Below, piece after piece: positions 25,800-34,178 of a DNA stretch of 53,016 nt. Source of the DNA: an uncultured Pirellulaceae bacterium (GTDB taxonomy: Bacteria > Planctomycetota > Planctomycetia > Pirellulales > Pirellulaceae); the NCBI GenBank assembly GCA_937928555.1, contig CALFWR010000038.1:1-53016 (forward strand), read 5' to 3'. Every line of letters starts with the position of its first letter. Positions within the stretch are counted from its first letter, which is position 1. Below the pieces are notes generated by a model, which was given only the letters and a program-made list of their open reading frames with translations, ran no database searches and was not told the DNA's origin. A program made the position numbers and the translations under genes.

Positions 25800-27302
25800 G
25801 TGACTCGAAACAGAATACGATTATCGGCGGTTTTTTTTGTCTGCCTGATTTTGACAAACTCTGTTTTCGCTCAATCGGGAAAACGGTATTGGTGTGGGGT
25901 TGATCGGCAGTTTGCAACAACCCGTTTTGGCAACGCTGTCGGTGTCGTGGCTCACAATTGCTATACAGACTCGAAAAACAGCGCCGAAGCAAACCTTCGA
26001 TCGACGTTGAACAAAATCCACGCCGCCCAGGGCGGCAACGCCGACCTCATTGAACTTGATTTGATTTGGGACAACGGAACAGTGTTGGTCGCGCACGATG
26101 AGGGAAAGAAAAAAGCTGCCGCACTAAAAAATGTTCTCGCCGACAAATCGATTCGGTCAGGCGATCAGCCTCTTTTCTTTGAACTGAAAGTCAACCAGCC
26201 CAATGCCGATTTTTCAAAGGCCCTGTTGAGGACCGTTGCGGACGCAAAAATCTGCAACAAAGGCAGGCCGGTTGTGTTTCGAGCCTTCAACAAACGCCGC
26301 GACGTCCTCTACCAACTCAAATCCGAGCTTGACGCTTCGTCCTTTGAAATACTCAAACCCGCTGCAAGATTTCACATCCTGTTTGGGAAAACCAACCCGA
26401 ACAAACTTGCGTCAGCTCAGAAAAACATCCTCGCAGCAAAAAATTCGGGCTGCGCTGGCGTCGAGTTTCACTTCCGAGCACCGAACCTTTTCGCGCTGAC
26501 CGAGTATGCAAAATCACTGGGGTTGGGCGCGACGATTTTTACGATCCCAAATCGATTTGGAGAAGTTTACGTCGCTGCACTGCGAGAGGACGTGGACGCT
26601 TTGGTGTTGGACTATCCGATTGCGAAATCGCGACGGGAAGTCGAGGTACCCAATGGCCTTGCCCATCTGAATATTGCCCAGCTCAAAACTGGGGCCGGTT
26701 TATTCAAGTTTTCTTCCAATTCTGACCGGTCAAATCGAATCCGGCTGGACCAAGCCGACGCCCCGCGGGCAGAGTTTTCCGATGTCGGCCAGGCGTTTTA
26801 CGGATCGTTGTTCCCCTTTCAAAACCGACAATCGATGACGCTTTATGACGCCGACAACAACGACGATGAAGGCTACCTGGTTTCTGCCCATCTGAAGTTC
26901 GATGAATTATCGATCCGAGACGGAGAAACCCGGTCCGTGGTGTCGAAAGCCGATGCGGGCGGTTTTGCATTGGAACTGCACAATCCAGTCGGACCGGTGC
27001 CCACGGTTTTGCGATTCGGCGTTCGAGTCGGAAACGGTTATGCGTACGCAACTTTTCCCGCCAGGCGGTTGAAGACCCAGCAAGGCTACTTCGTTATCGG
27101 AGCATACGATGGGGACGGTCGAGTCAGATTGTGGGTCGACAACAGCGATGCTCACACAAAGACCTCTGAACGAAAAGGCGAAGTCGTCAAAAACGACAGT
27201 CCGATTGTCATCGGCGCCGACCCACAGGGCGCAGAGGAGCGCCGGTTTTTCTTCAGGGGATCCATCCAGCAAGTGCAGATTCAGTCCTGGGGCGATCATT
27301 AA
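25800..27302 (+). CDS. Secreted glycerophosphodiester phosphodiesterase-like protein with LamG-like C-terminus
   Basis: 500 residues from GTG 25800 with AAAAAGGAGAAAGC upstream. There is a signal peptide (residues 1-25, VFFVCLILTNSVFAQ). Residues 45-290 follow the GDPD barrel: AHN in place of AHRG, ADLIELDLIWDNGTVLVAHDE, the PLFFELKV strand, and VDALVLDYPIAKS at the end. The catalytic His of AHRG is retained as AHN, and an Arg is replaced, so activity may differ from GDPD. The C-terminal 170 residues are beta-rich with a concanavalin/LamG-like pattern (YFVIGAYDGDGRVRLWVDN). It may be an extracellular phospholipid or glycerophosphodiester hydrolase. Confidence 0.65.
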   Translation: MTRNRIRLSAVFFVCLILTNSVFAQSGKRYWCGVDRQFATTRFGNAVGVVAHNCYTDSKNSAEANLRSTLNKIHAAQGGNADLIELDLIWDNGTVLVAHDEGKKKAAALKNVLADKSIRSGDQPLFFELKVNQPNADFSKALLRTVADAKICNKGRPVVFRAFNKRRDVLYQLKSELDASSFEILKPAARFHILFGKTNPNKLASAQKNILAAKNSGCAGVEFHFRAPNLFALTEYAKSLGLGATIFTIPNRFGEVYVAALREDVDALVLDYPIAKSRREVEVPNGLAHLNIAQLKTGAGLFKFSSNSDRSNRIRLDQADAPRAEFSDVGQAFYGSLFPFQNRQSMTLYDADNNDDEGYLVSAHLKFDELSIRDGETRSVVSKADAGGFALELHNPVGPVPTVLRFGVRVGNGYAYATFPARRLKTQQGYFVIGAYDGDGRVRLWVDNSDAHTKTSERKGEVVKNDSPIVIGADPQGAEERRFFFRGSIQQVQIQSWGDH

Positions 27303-27327
27303 CCCGGATTAAGTACCGCCGTAGCGC

Positions 27328-30300
27328 CTACCAGGCGCAAAGCGATTCAACGAACGCTGCCGTCCCGTCGCGAAGCCAACCGTCAAGCTGGGCCTGCTCC
27401 TTTAATTGCTGTCCTCGCGGGAGCGGGATGACAAAGAACTGGCAAGACACATCCGAAAGTGCCGACATGTCGCCCCACAGCTTTTCAAACTGAGCCACCG
27501 GAAAGACGTCTTCCTGGCCGTTGCCCCAACGTTTTTTGACGTCCTTGAGCGTGATGTAGGTCGGCATCTGAAGCGAAAGCTCACGCACCGCATTGTTGAC
27601 CTTTTCCCGATCGTCCAGGTCTCCGCGAGCCAAACCCATCAGCCCCAGTAGTTGGTCGATGTCGATCCAGGTAGTCAGCGAATTGTAGTAAGTCAACTTG
27701 AATTCGTCGCGTTCGCGCGGCATGGCGAGGCCTTCAACCAGACGCGGCCTGCCATTGACGCGAGCCAAACCGCCGCCACGATCATCCAGCCGACGTTCGA
27801 TGACTTCAAAACTTAAACAGCTGCCACCGTTGATATGCGTACCAAGAATCCCCGGGTCAACGTTCGCCCCTAGGGTATCGATGTTGTGCAGCATCATGTA
27901 TTTCAGATTGGGCCGGGATTCCAACATCGCCTGAAGCGTGCCGTTACGAAGCATGTTTGGAATTTCGTACCAGTGTCCCACCGGATGCAAGCATTGCATC
28001 GGCATGTTGTCGCGGTAGTCGTTGCCTTCGCCTGAGCTTTTGGCCCAGCGAACCAGAGCCGAACGCGCGCTGTCGCGGACCTTTTGCTGCTGCTGATCAA
28101 GCACCTGTTGCGGCATCTCCTCCCACGCAAACTGTAGGTCACGGACCATCGGAACGGTTCGCAAGCCAACATGCTGGCCCGGCGAAAGCAACACGTTTCC
28201 TGAGTAGTCGTAGTTGTTGGCCGAACCGAGATGCTCCGCGATCGGCTGGTGCGTCATGTAACCGGTGGTGATCACGTGCGGAATCTCTTTGCCGGCGGCG
28301 GCGTGGTCGGCTGAGACTTTGCGGCTTTTGGCGAGGTGGACTTCTAAAAAGCTACGATGTTTGCCGCCCAGGTTCGCGAACGGATGCAAGCCCTTGACCA
28401 CGCCGGCACCTTCGGTCCAGCGACTGCCGATGCCTGCGGCCAATGTCACCACCGCGACTTCACCCGCAGCAATCGCGGCTTTGCCCACATCAATCGCCGC
28501 GGCACTCGCAATTTTGCGACAGTCAAGCACATCGCTGTCTTCGACGTCCTTGATGGACGTGTTGGCTGGCAACCGGTTTTGAGACAGGCCAAAACGGCCA
28601 GACTTAAGGTCCGTCTTTACCTGCTCATGCAGTTCCCGGTCAAAGCCGAATTTTTCCAGCAACTCCGCGAGCGAGGCTTCCCGATCACCGGAAGACTTTC
28701 GTCCTGGCAGAATGCTTTCGATCAACGTCTGCAGCGATTTGGAGTCACCGTTGTCACGATACTCGCTACCGAGCTGCTCGAGTTCGCGCCGCACCATCGC
28801 GGGAAGCTCATGGCTTTCCTGTTTCAGCCAGCCAGGAACCTGCAAGGCATAATACTGCGTCGGCATCCGGGCATCTTTTCCTTCAAACAGTTCGCCCCAC
28901 GTTCCGTTGTCATTGATTTCAAAATCGTAGACCACCGGTTCCATCGCAAACGGCAACCGGGTTTGCATGTCGTTTTTGGTTTCCCGCATCGTCGTCTGAA
29001 GCCACTGTTTGGCTTGCTCTTTGATCGATGGATCAAAGATAAATCCCATCCCGCCGCCGGCCATTCCGCCGAGCATCCAGAATCCCCAGAAATCGTCCCC
29101 CCATTTCTGTTGGCATTTTTCCACCAGGGTGTTGGTGAACAGGTTGGTACACCAGGGAATGATTTTTTGCAGAGGCCCGAAAAAGTTCCGATGCGTTGCA
29201 GCGCCGATCGCACGAACGTCTCCGCTTTTGAGGCCCGCCACGATTTCGTCAAGGATCTCGATCGTTTCTGCCCGCGCCTTCCATTCAACAGGACTTCGAA
29301 GAAGATACTTCTCGGTCACCATCTCAAGGATCGGGCCCACATTCTGAGCCATCCCGCCGTGAACCAGCACCAGCGAGTCCTGAATCGCGCTACGGGTTGC
29401 CGACGAAACATCTTCCTGCGAAAAGACCGTGTGCCGCGGAAGCAATCTGCCGCGACTGATTCCAAATTCGGGATCTTCTTCGTTCGCGTCGCTGCCACAG
29501 ATCAGCTTGATGCCCGGCCAGACGCCACCGGAATCCTGCCATCCACCGCCCGAGCCACCGATCCACTCGCCAAGGATCGCCCGTGCCGCGATCAAACGGC
29601 GGTCTTTTTCCTCAAGCCCTCCGGTCAACCCACTCACCTGGCCGGTCGCACGCATGCAAACCGAAATCAGCGAACCCAGCAGGTTGGTTGAAACTGCAAG
29701 CCGCGAGCCTTTGGGGATATCGTTGACTTTGGAGACAACTTCCAGGCCCAACCCCGGACCCAACAGCCGTTCCAGCAGGCTGCCGATACTCTGCCCGCAA
29801 CCTTCCATGCCCGGAGGAACGATCCCCGCGGCAATCAACGCTGCCTTGAGAAGACCCAGATAGTCGCGTGCAAAATCAAATACTTCAGCGATCGTGTGAA
29901 TTTCCACCGACGCATTCAAGTCCGTACTGGTCAGCTTGAGCAGCGGTTGATCGATCACCCGCAAGTAACATTCGATCGGTGGCCGCGGTTGATCGTCGCG
30001 ACCCATCACGCCAAGATTCACCGACGCGTTGATGACTTTGGCTCCCTCGGGAAAGTCCATCCCGAGGAAAAAGATGTCGCTCCACCCGCTGTGCGTAAAA
30101 TCCATTCGGACCGCGGTGGTTTCCTTGAGGATCGGAAAAGTCCCATCGGCGGAAGACTTTTTCAGCAGTTCCTTGCGAAATCGCAGTGGGTGGTCTGCCG
30201 GATGGCCGGTACGAAACATCCACTGGTTGCCGCGAACGGTGCGAACGCTTTTGCGAACCTGATCGGCTAAAGTCTGGAATCCCAATTCGTGGTAGGCCTT

Positions 30301-30699
30301 GGCCAGGGCGCTCGACAGCCCATCGCAGGGCATGTTTTCGTTTTGGGCGACAAGCAATTCGTCGATCGCTTCGGTGAACCGGCGCTCGAGCAAATGCTGC
30401 CACGCTTCAAAGGGAATGCTGCCCGAATCATCAGGCCCAAAATGCCGGGGCAAATGGAATCGATGAATCGAAAATAGAAAAAACAGCGCACGCACACGAT
30501 GATAGAGATTGCGTTCGGTGCGCCAGTAAGCATCAAGCGATCTGCAGTGAGACAGTAGCTCCTCGCGATTCGCCGATTCGCAAATCGTATCGAGCGACTG
30601 ATTCCGCACCGAATCAATTTCGCTGGTGATTATTTTGACCAGCTGATTCTGATCGACGTTTCGGGAAGCTGTCCCGGATTGTGCCGTGTCGGTCGCCAT
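27328..30699 (-). CDS. GHMP kinase / UDP-sugar pyrophosphorylase fusion protein
   Basis: 1123 residues. Residues 1-180 are helical with no known domain. Residues 190-590 resemble a GHMP-type sugar kinase of the fucokinase/heptose kinase group: SGWSDIFFLGMDFPEGAKVINASVNLG, PKGSRLAVSTNLLGS at 329-343, IGGSGGGWQDSGG at 380-392, and GGMAGGGMGFIF at 544-555. From about 745 to the end it resembles UDPGP-type uridylyltransferases: VVTLAAGIGSRWTEG at 750-764, VVKGLHPF in place of the usual PKG, and FEVIERRLDDRGG. A plausible role is salvage of a free sugar to a UDP- or GDP-sugar in one chain. The order is the reverse of bacterial FKP. The upstream GalU-like gene abuts without a gap. Confidence 0.75.
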   Translation of the reverse strand: MATDTAQSGTASRNVDQNQLVKIITSEIDSVRNQSLDTICESANREELLSHCRSLDAYWRTERNLYHRVRALFFLFSIHRFHLPRHFGPDDSGSIPFEAWQHLLERRFTEAIDELLVAQNENMPCDGLSSALAKAYHELGFQTLADQVRKSVRTVRGNQWMFRTGHPADHPLRFRKELLKKSSADGTFPILKETTAVRMDFTHSGWSDIFFLGMDFPEGAKVINASVNLGVMGRDDQPRPPIECYLRVIDQPLLKLTSTDLNASVEIHTIAEVFDFARDYLGLLKAALIAAGIVPPGMEGCGQSIGSLLERLLGPGLGLEVVSKVNDIPKGSRLAVSTNLLGSLISVCMRATGQVSGLTGGLEEKDRRLIAARAILGEWIGGSGGGWQDSGGVWPGIKLICGSDANEEDPEFGISRGRLLPRHTVFSQEDVSSATRSAIQDSLVLVHGGMAQNVGPILEMVTEKYLLRSPVEWKARAETIEILDEIVAGLKSGDVRAIGAATHRNFFGPLQKIIPWCTNLFTNTLVEKCQQKWGDDFWGFWMLGGMAGGGMGFIFDPSIKEQAKQWLQTTMRETKNDMQTRLPFAMEPVVYDFEINDNGTWGELFEGKDARMPTQYYALQVPGWLKQESHELPAMVRRELEQLGSEYRDNGDSKSLQTLIESILPGRKSSGDREASLAELLEKFGFDRELHEQVKTDLKSGRFGLSQNRLPANTSIKDVEDSDVLDCRKIASAAAIDVGKAAIAAGEVAVVTLAAGIGSRWTEGAGVVKGLHPFANLGGKHRSFLEVHLAKSRKVSADHAAAGKEIPHVITTGYMTHQPIAEHLGSANNYDYSGNVLLSPGQHVGLRTVPMVRDLQFAWEEMPQQVLDQQQQKVRDSARSALVRWAKSSGEGNDYRDNMPMQCLHPVGHWYEIPNMLRNGTLQAMLESRPNLKYMMLHNIDTLGANVDPGILGTHINGGSCLSFEVIERRLDDRGGGLARVNGRPRLVEGLAMPRERDEFKLTYYNSLTTWIDIDQLLGLMGLARGDLDDREKVNNAVRELSLQMPTYITLKDVKKRWGNGQEDVFPVAQFEKLWGDMSALSDVSCQFFVIPLPRGQQLKEQAQLDGWLRDGTAAFVESLCAW

Positions 30700-31545
30700 C
30701 TATTGGGCTCCTCGGGACTCGGAAACCAGTTCCAGCAAGTCGGTCAAAATCACGTCGCGATCTTTGCCCGAAAGTGCCAGCGCCAACTGACTTTTTAACA
30801 GGCCGTACTTGGCACCAATGTTGTAGCGGGTTCCTGCGACGCGAAGCGCCAGGTATCGTTCCTTTTGAGCCATCGCATCAAGCGACGGAGAAAGCTGCAC
30901 GTTGTCATCGCTGCTGGCGAGTGACTCCTGGAGCAATTCAAAAATGCCCGGCGTCAAAACATGGATGCCCGAAAAGCATAAATAGTGACTGGCTCTCATC
31001 CCGGCCACGACCAAATCCTGTTCGGCAAGAGTCGGCGTCGGTTTTTCGATGACCGATTTGACTTTGTAGACGTCATCGCGATTGGCGATGCGACTGGCAC
31101 CTACCGCACCAAAATAGGACAGCATGTTCTCGCGAGTCTCCTGCACCGCTGATACGGCGCAGTTTTCTTTGTTCGCCAGTTCAACAATCTGCCGCGCACA
31201 GGCCTGATCGTTGTGGCTGATAAAGACATGGTCACTGATCAAATGCAAAAACGGCTGGTCGGCAACAAAGTCCCGGGCTCGAAACAGCGCATCGCCGTAA
31301 CCCCGAGGGCTGCACTGTTCCACAAAGTTCAGCCTCGAACCGTGAGGGCCAGCGGCTTTGGCGTAGGAATCGGCGACTCCGGGGCAGACCACCACACAGA
31401 CTTCCTCGATCCCTGCCGAGACCGCTTCGTCGACGATCAGCTCCAAAGCACTTCGATGTTGGCCCTGCTGGTCAACCAGGGTTTGCAGAGGCAGCGATTT
31501 CTGATCCGGAGCGGCAGCCGTAATGACAGCGCGTCGAATACTCAT
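30700..31545 (-). CDS. GalU-like sugar nucleotidyltransferase with degenerate nucleotide-binding motif
   Basis: 281 residues. The fold matches UTP-glucose-1-phosphate uridylyltransferases by VDEAVSAGIEEVCVVV, FVEQCSPRGYGDALFRA, LHLISDHVF, and VKSVIEKPTP, and by GIHVLTPGIFELL and RYNIGAKYGLL near the C-terminus. At the N-terminus, where GalU has PAAGxGTRFLPxTK, this reads ITAAAPDQKSLPLQTL; the GxGTR and the Lys are lost. It may bind a sugar nucleotide without turning it over, or have changed substrate. Its TAG stop immediately precedes the ATG of the fusion gene, so the two are translationally linked. Confidence 0.8.
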   Translation of the reverse strand: MSIRRAVITAAAPDQKSLPLQTLVDQQGQHRSALELIVDEAVSAGIEEVCVVVCPGVADSYAKAAGPHGSRLNFVEQCSPRGYGDALFRARDFVADQPFLHLISDHVFISHNDQACARQIVELANKENCAVSAVQETRENMLSYFGAVGASRIANRDDVYKVKSVIEKPTPTLAEQDLVVAGMRASHYLCFSGIHVLTPGIFELLQESLASSDDNVQLSPSLDAMAQKERYLALRVAGTRYNIGAKYGLLKSQLALALSGKDRDVILTDLLELVSESRGAQ

Positions 31546-31758
31546 AGTTGACTTTCCAAAGGATGACGTGCCCGGCTCTGCCGGTCGGAAAACAGTCTAG
31601 TCAAAAGCCCCATTGACCCATAGTTCTTTCGTGTTTTGTCAGCTTGGGCAATTTCCTAGCACCGATTGTCGTTGACCCCGGTTTGCGAATTCTCCACAAT
31701 TTGCCTCCAACCAATCTTTCCGCAATCGCTCCGCAACAAGAATCGGACTGCCGTCGCC

Positions 31759-32763
31759 ATGAATTCTGGATTTACATTTTTTCTGCTGGTCCTTTCACTT
31801 GTCGGTATCCCGGTTTGCCAGCCTGCGTTTGCAGCCCCGTCAGCGGCCACCGTCGCCCCGGCCTACCACGATGCCGATGAGAGTAGTAAAGAAAAGTCAG
31901 ACGACAAAGAAAAGTCCGACGCCAAGGGCCACTCGACGCAGTCCGCCACCGCAGACCATGAAGTCGGTGACGCGGATGCGGATTTTTCAGGCGGCATCGT
32001 CGGGCACCTGATCACCCTCGTGATGCTGGTTCTTCTGCAAGCGGTCCTTGGCCTAGACAACCTGCTCTACATTTCCCTTGAATCGAAACGGGCTCCCGAA
32101 GACAAACAAAAGATGGTCCGGGTCTGGGGTATCGGCCTGGCGATTGGGCTGAGGATTGTTCTGCTGATTGTGCTGATCAACCTGGTCGATGCGTTCAAGG
32201 ATCCGTGGTTTGAAACGCCCGAAAGTATTCACAGCATTATCGAGGGCCATTTTAATTTGCACAGCATCATTGTTTTGTTGGGCGGCGTTTTCATTTTGTA
32301 CACAGCGGTCAAGGAAGTCTGGCACATGATCCGCCTGGAGCACGACGACGAGCACGGCAAGGAAGCCAAGCCCAAGACTGTCGGGGCGGTTATTTTTTGG
32401 ATCGTGTTGATGAACGTTGTCTTTTCCTTTGATTCGATTCTCAGCGCGATGGCTTTGACGAAAAACTATTGGGTGATGACGATCGCGATTGTCATCGGCG
32501 GCGTGCTGATGATTGTGCTGTCCGATGCGGTGTCCAACTTTCTCAAGAAGAATCGAATGTACGAAGTCCTCGGGTTGTTCATCTTGCTGATCGTCGGCGT
32601 GATGCTGCTAAGCGAAGGCGGCCATCTGGCACACCTGAAGTTCCTTGGCAATGCCGTTGATCCGATGTCCAAGGCCACGTTTTACTTTGTGATCGGTGTT
32701 CTGGTGGTCATCGAAATCGTTCAGTCCCGCTACCAAAAAAAGCTGTTGGCAGGCAAGCACTAG
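31759..32763 (+). CDS. TerC family integral membrane protein
   Basis: 334 residues. The start is ATG 31759, giving a signal peptide (MNSGFTFFLLVLSLV...PAFAA); the longer frame from 31666 is not needed. A hydrophilic, Lys/Asp/His-rich region at 30-75 precedes seven or so helices. TerC landmarks: LLQAVLGLDNLLYISLESKRAPEDK with the acidic Asn-Asp pair, and NVVFSFDSILSAMALT with a second Asp. TerC proteins are linked to tellurite resistance and to metal (manganese) export during protein secretion. Here the pre-domain is longer than usual. Confidence 0.9.
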   Translation: MNSGFTFFLLVLSLVGIPVCQPAFAAPSAATVAPAYHDADESSKEKSDDKEKSDAKGHSTQSATADHEVGDADADFSGGIVGHLITLVMLVLLQAVLGLDNLLYISLESKRAPEDKQKMVRVWGIGLAIGLRIVLLIVLINLVDAFKDPWFETPESIHSIIEGHFNLHSIIVLLGGVFILYTAVKEVWHMIRLEHDDEHGKEAKPKTVGAVIFWIVLMNVVFSFDSILSAMALTKNYWVMTIAIVIGGVLMIVLSDAVSNFLKKNRMYEVLGLFILLIVGVMLLSEGGHLAHLKFLGNAVDPMSKATFYFVIGVLVVIEIVQSRYQKKLLAGKH

Positions 32764-32907
32764 TCAGCCCAAGAAAGCCCATTCCCGATGGCCCGTGGTG
32801 GCTTCCGGCAGCTTCCGTTTTGTAACAGAACCAACTGGGACACGTATCGAAAACCAAGCCTGCCAGTGTTGCCGAAGCATCGAAAACTACTGAATTCGGA
32901 TTATTAA

Positions 32908-33135
32908 CCCGGATTATTCACGAGGCGTGGGCGTCAGAATTAGTTGAGACAGTGATCCGCGACTCAGATGCGATGATTTGCGTTGAGCCTTACTGACACG
33001 AAGGTCAAAGCTGGATTGTCGCCCAGATTTCGGTTCACCTCGTTGATGAAGTCCTGGCCAGAGACTCTTTTCCAACGGTTGCGATGTTCATTGGCTAAAC
33101 TGAAAGTTACGCCCACGCCTCGTCAATAATTCGGG
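32908..33135. mobile_element. Chimeric MITE-like repeat, 228 bp, type 1 left part and type 2 right part (copy F)
   Basis: The first 70 bp match the right-end side of type 1 (reverse orientation), with CCCGGATTATTCACGAGGCG at the end. At about 32978 the sequence switches to a type 2 core beginning TTTGCGTTGAGCC. The right end matches the other end of type 2 (ACGCCCACGCCTCGTCAATA). Both ends are therefore of the same kind (GGCGTGGGCGT side). The flanks ATTAA and CTGAA do not match well. The element is best explained by recombination between copies. Confidence 0.82.
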
Positions 33136-33310
33136 CTGAACCCGGTTCGGTAGCTTTCTGAACACCGCCAAACGACTCGGGCACCCGCCACCGAATCAGT
33201 GACAGTATTACTGGTCCGGCTACACCGTTCGCCCGCTCGCGCAACGATACGACTCAAAGCCACCCCCGCGATGCGTCGGTTGAAAGCTGCTGCGCTTGGA
33301 TCCGCAAACG

Positions 33311-33892
33311 CTACTTACTGGCGGCGGGTTGTTCTTTTTCTGCTTTGCGTGCTTCTGCTTCTGCAAGCTGAGCTTTGGTTTTGATGTCGCCGAACATGTG
33401 GCCGCCGACCTTGCCGTGAGCCCAAGTCCCAGCGTACATGCCTTTGCGGATGATAACCCGGGCGTCGAAAGTCCCCATGCCGGGAATCGTCAGCGAGTCG
33501 ATCACAATAACGGGCGTGCGATTGATCCAGTGAAAGTTGACAGGAATCGTCGCGCTGCGGTCCTTGCCCATGTACCTGATTCGTACCAACAGCAGCCACT
33601 GGTCGCCTTCGTCCTTCTCTGCTTCGCTGATCTCGTACTCTTCGACGTGAAGCTTTTCACCTTTGCCCTTGACCGTGAAAGTCCCATTCCACTTGGAGCC
33701 CTCGAGGAAGGTTTTCAGGTTGTCGATGGCTTCTTGGTCCGGTGCCGAGCCAAGGTCGAGCTTGGCGTCGGCAGGGGTTGCGTCAGTTTTGGCAGCAGCG
33801 GGCTTCGTTTCAGCCGGTGTCTTCTGGGCAAGAAGTTGTGCGGAGAAAAGCGGGATGGTGGCGATCGCGAACAAGATTACAAGACGGCTCAT
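33311..33892 (-). CDS. Secreted hypothetical protein
   Basis: 193 residues from ATG 33892, with TGGAG seven bases before; the open frame starts at 34018 but its first 42 residues come from a stem-loop repeat. A signal peptide (MSRLVILFAIATIPLFSAQLLAQ) is followed by a Lys/Ala/Pro-rich spacer. The mature domain (GKWNGTFTV-type start, KWNGTFTVKGKGEKLHVEEYEI, HGKVGGHMFGDIKT at the end) looks like a small beta-structure. It ends in a Lys/Ala/Glu helix. I do not know its family; planctomycete homologs are likely. Confidence 0.65.
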   Translation of the reverse strand: MSRLVILFAIATIPLFSAQLLAQKTPAETKPAAAKTDATPADAKLDLGSAPDQEAIDNLKTFLEGSKWNGTFTVKGKGEKLHVEEYEISEAEKDEGDQWLLLVRIRYMGKDRSATIPVNFHWINRTPVIVIDSLTIPGMGTFDARVIIRKGMYAGTWAHGKVGGHMFGDIKTKAQLAEAEARKAEKEQPAASK

Positions 33893-33950
33893 TTTTTGCT
33901 CCATGGCTAACTTCGACTTTAGCAATTGTTCTTTTTCTTTGTAAATTCGA

Positions 33951-34013
33951 AACCCGAAGCGTGAGCGAGGCACCGTAATTTCCTCGTGTTTTTCCTCGCT
34001 CACGCGTCGGGTT
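33951..34013. repeat. Inverted-repeat stem-loop, arm TCGGGTT type (copy 1)
   Basis: The arms are AACCCGAAGCGTGAGCGAGG at 33951-33970 and CCTCGCTCACGCGTCGGGTT at 33994-34013. The same arms occur at 35423-35525. This repeat creates a false N-terminal extension for the gene at 33311 (residues ITRRVSEEKH). Confidence 0.85.
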
Positions 34014-34178
34014 ATCAAAAAAGTGCGAAAGTCGAACTAACTTGATTTACGCATTTTATAGAAATTCTGGCTCAGTGGACAAGTTTCGCAGGGAAGTTCG
34101 TTAATTCTGGAACAGTGCTTGGCGTGGGAATTGGGGGCATCTGGAAGCCGCCACCACGACAGCGCGCCCCCCGCTACA

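Noticed and set aside
27301..27313. CCCGGATTA at 27303 as another MITE end
   Set aside because: Only nine bases match and nothing of the core follows; chance or footprint cannot be told apart.
28357..29691. 444-codon frame opposite the kinase/pyrophosphorylase fusion
   Set aside because: Shadow frame with no domain; the minus-strand protein has clear motifs over this range.
33893..34018. N-terminal extension of the secreted hypothetical (residues ITRRVSEEKHEEI...)
   Set aside because: It is coded by the stem-loop repeat; the signal peptide and ribosome site place the start at 33892.
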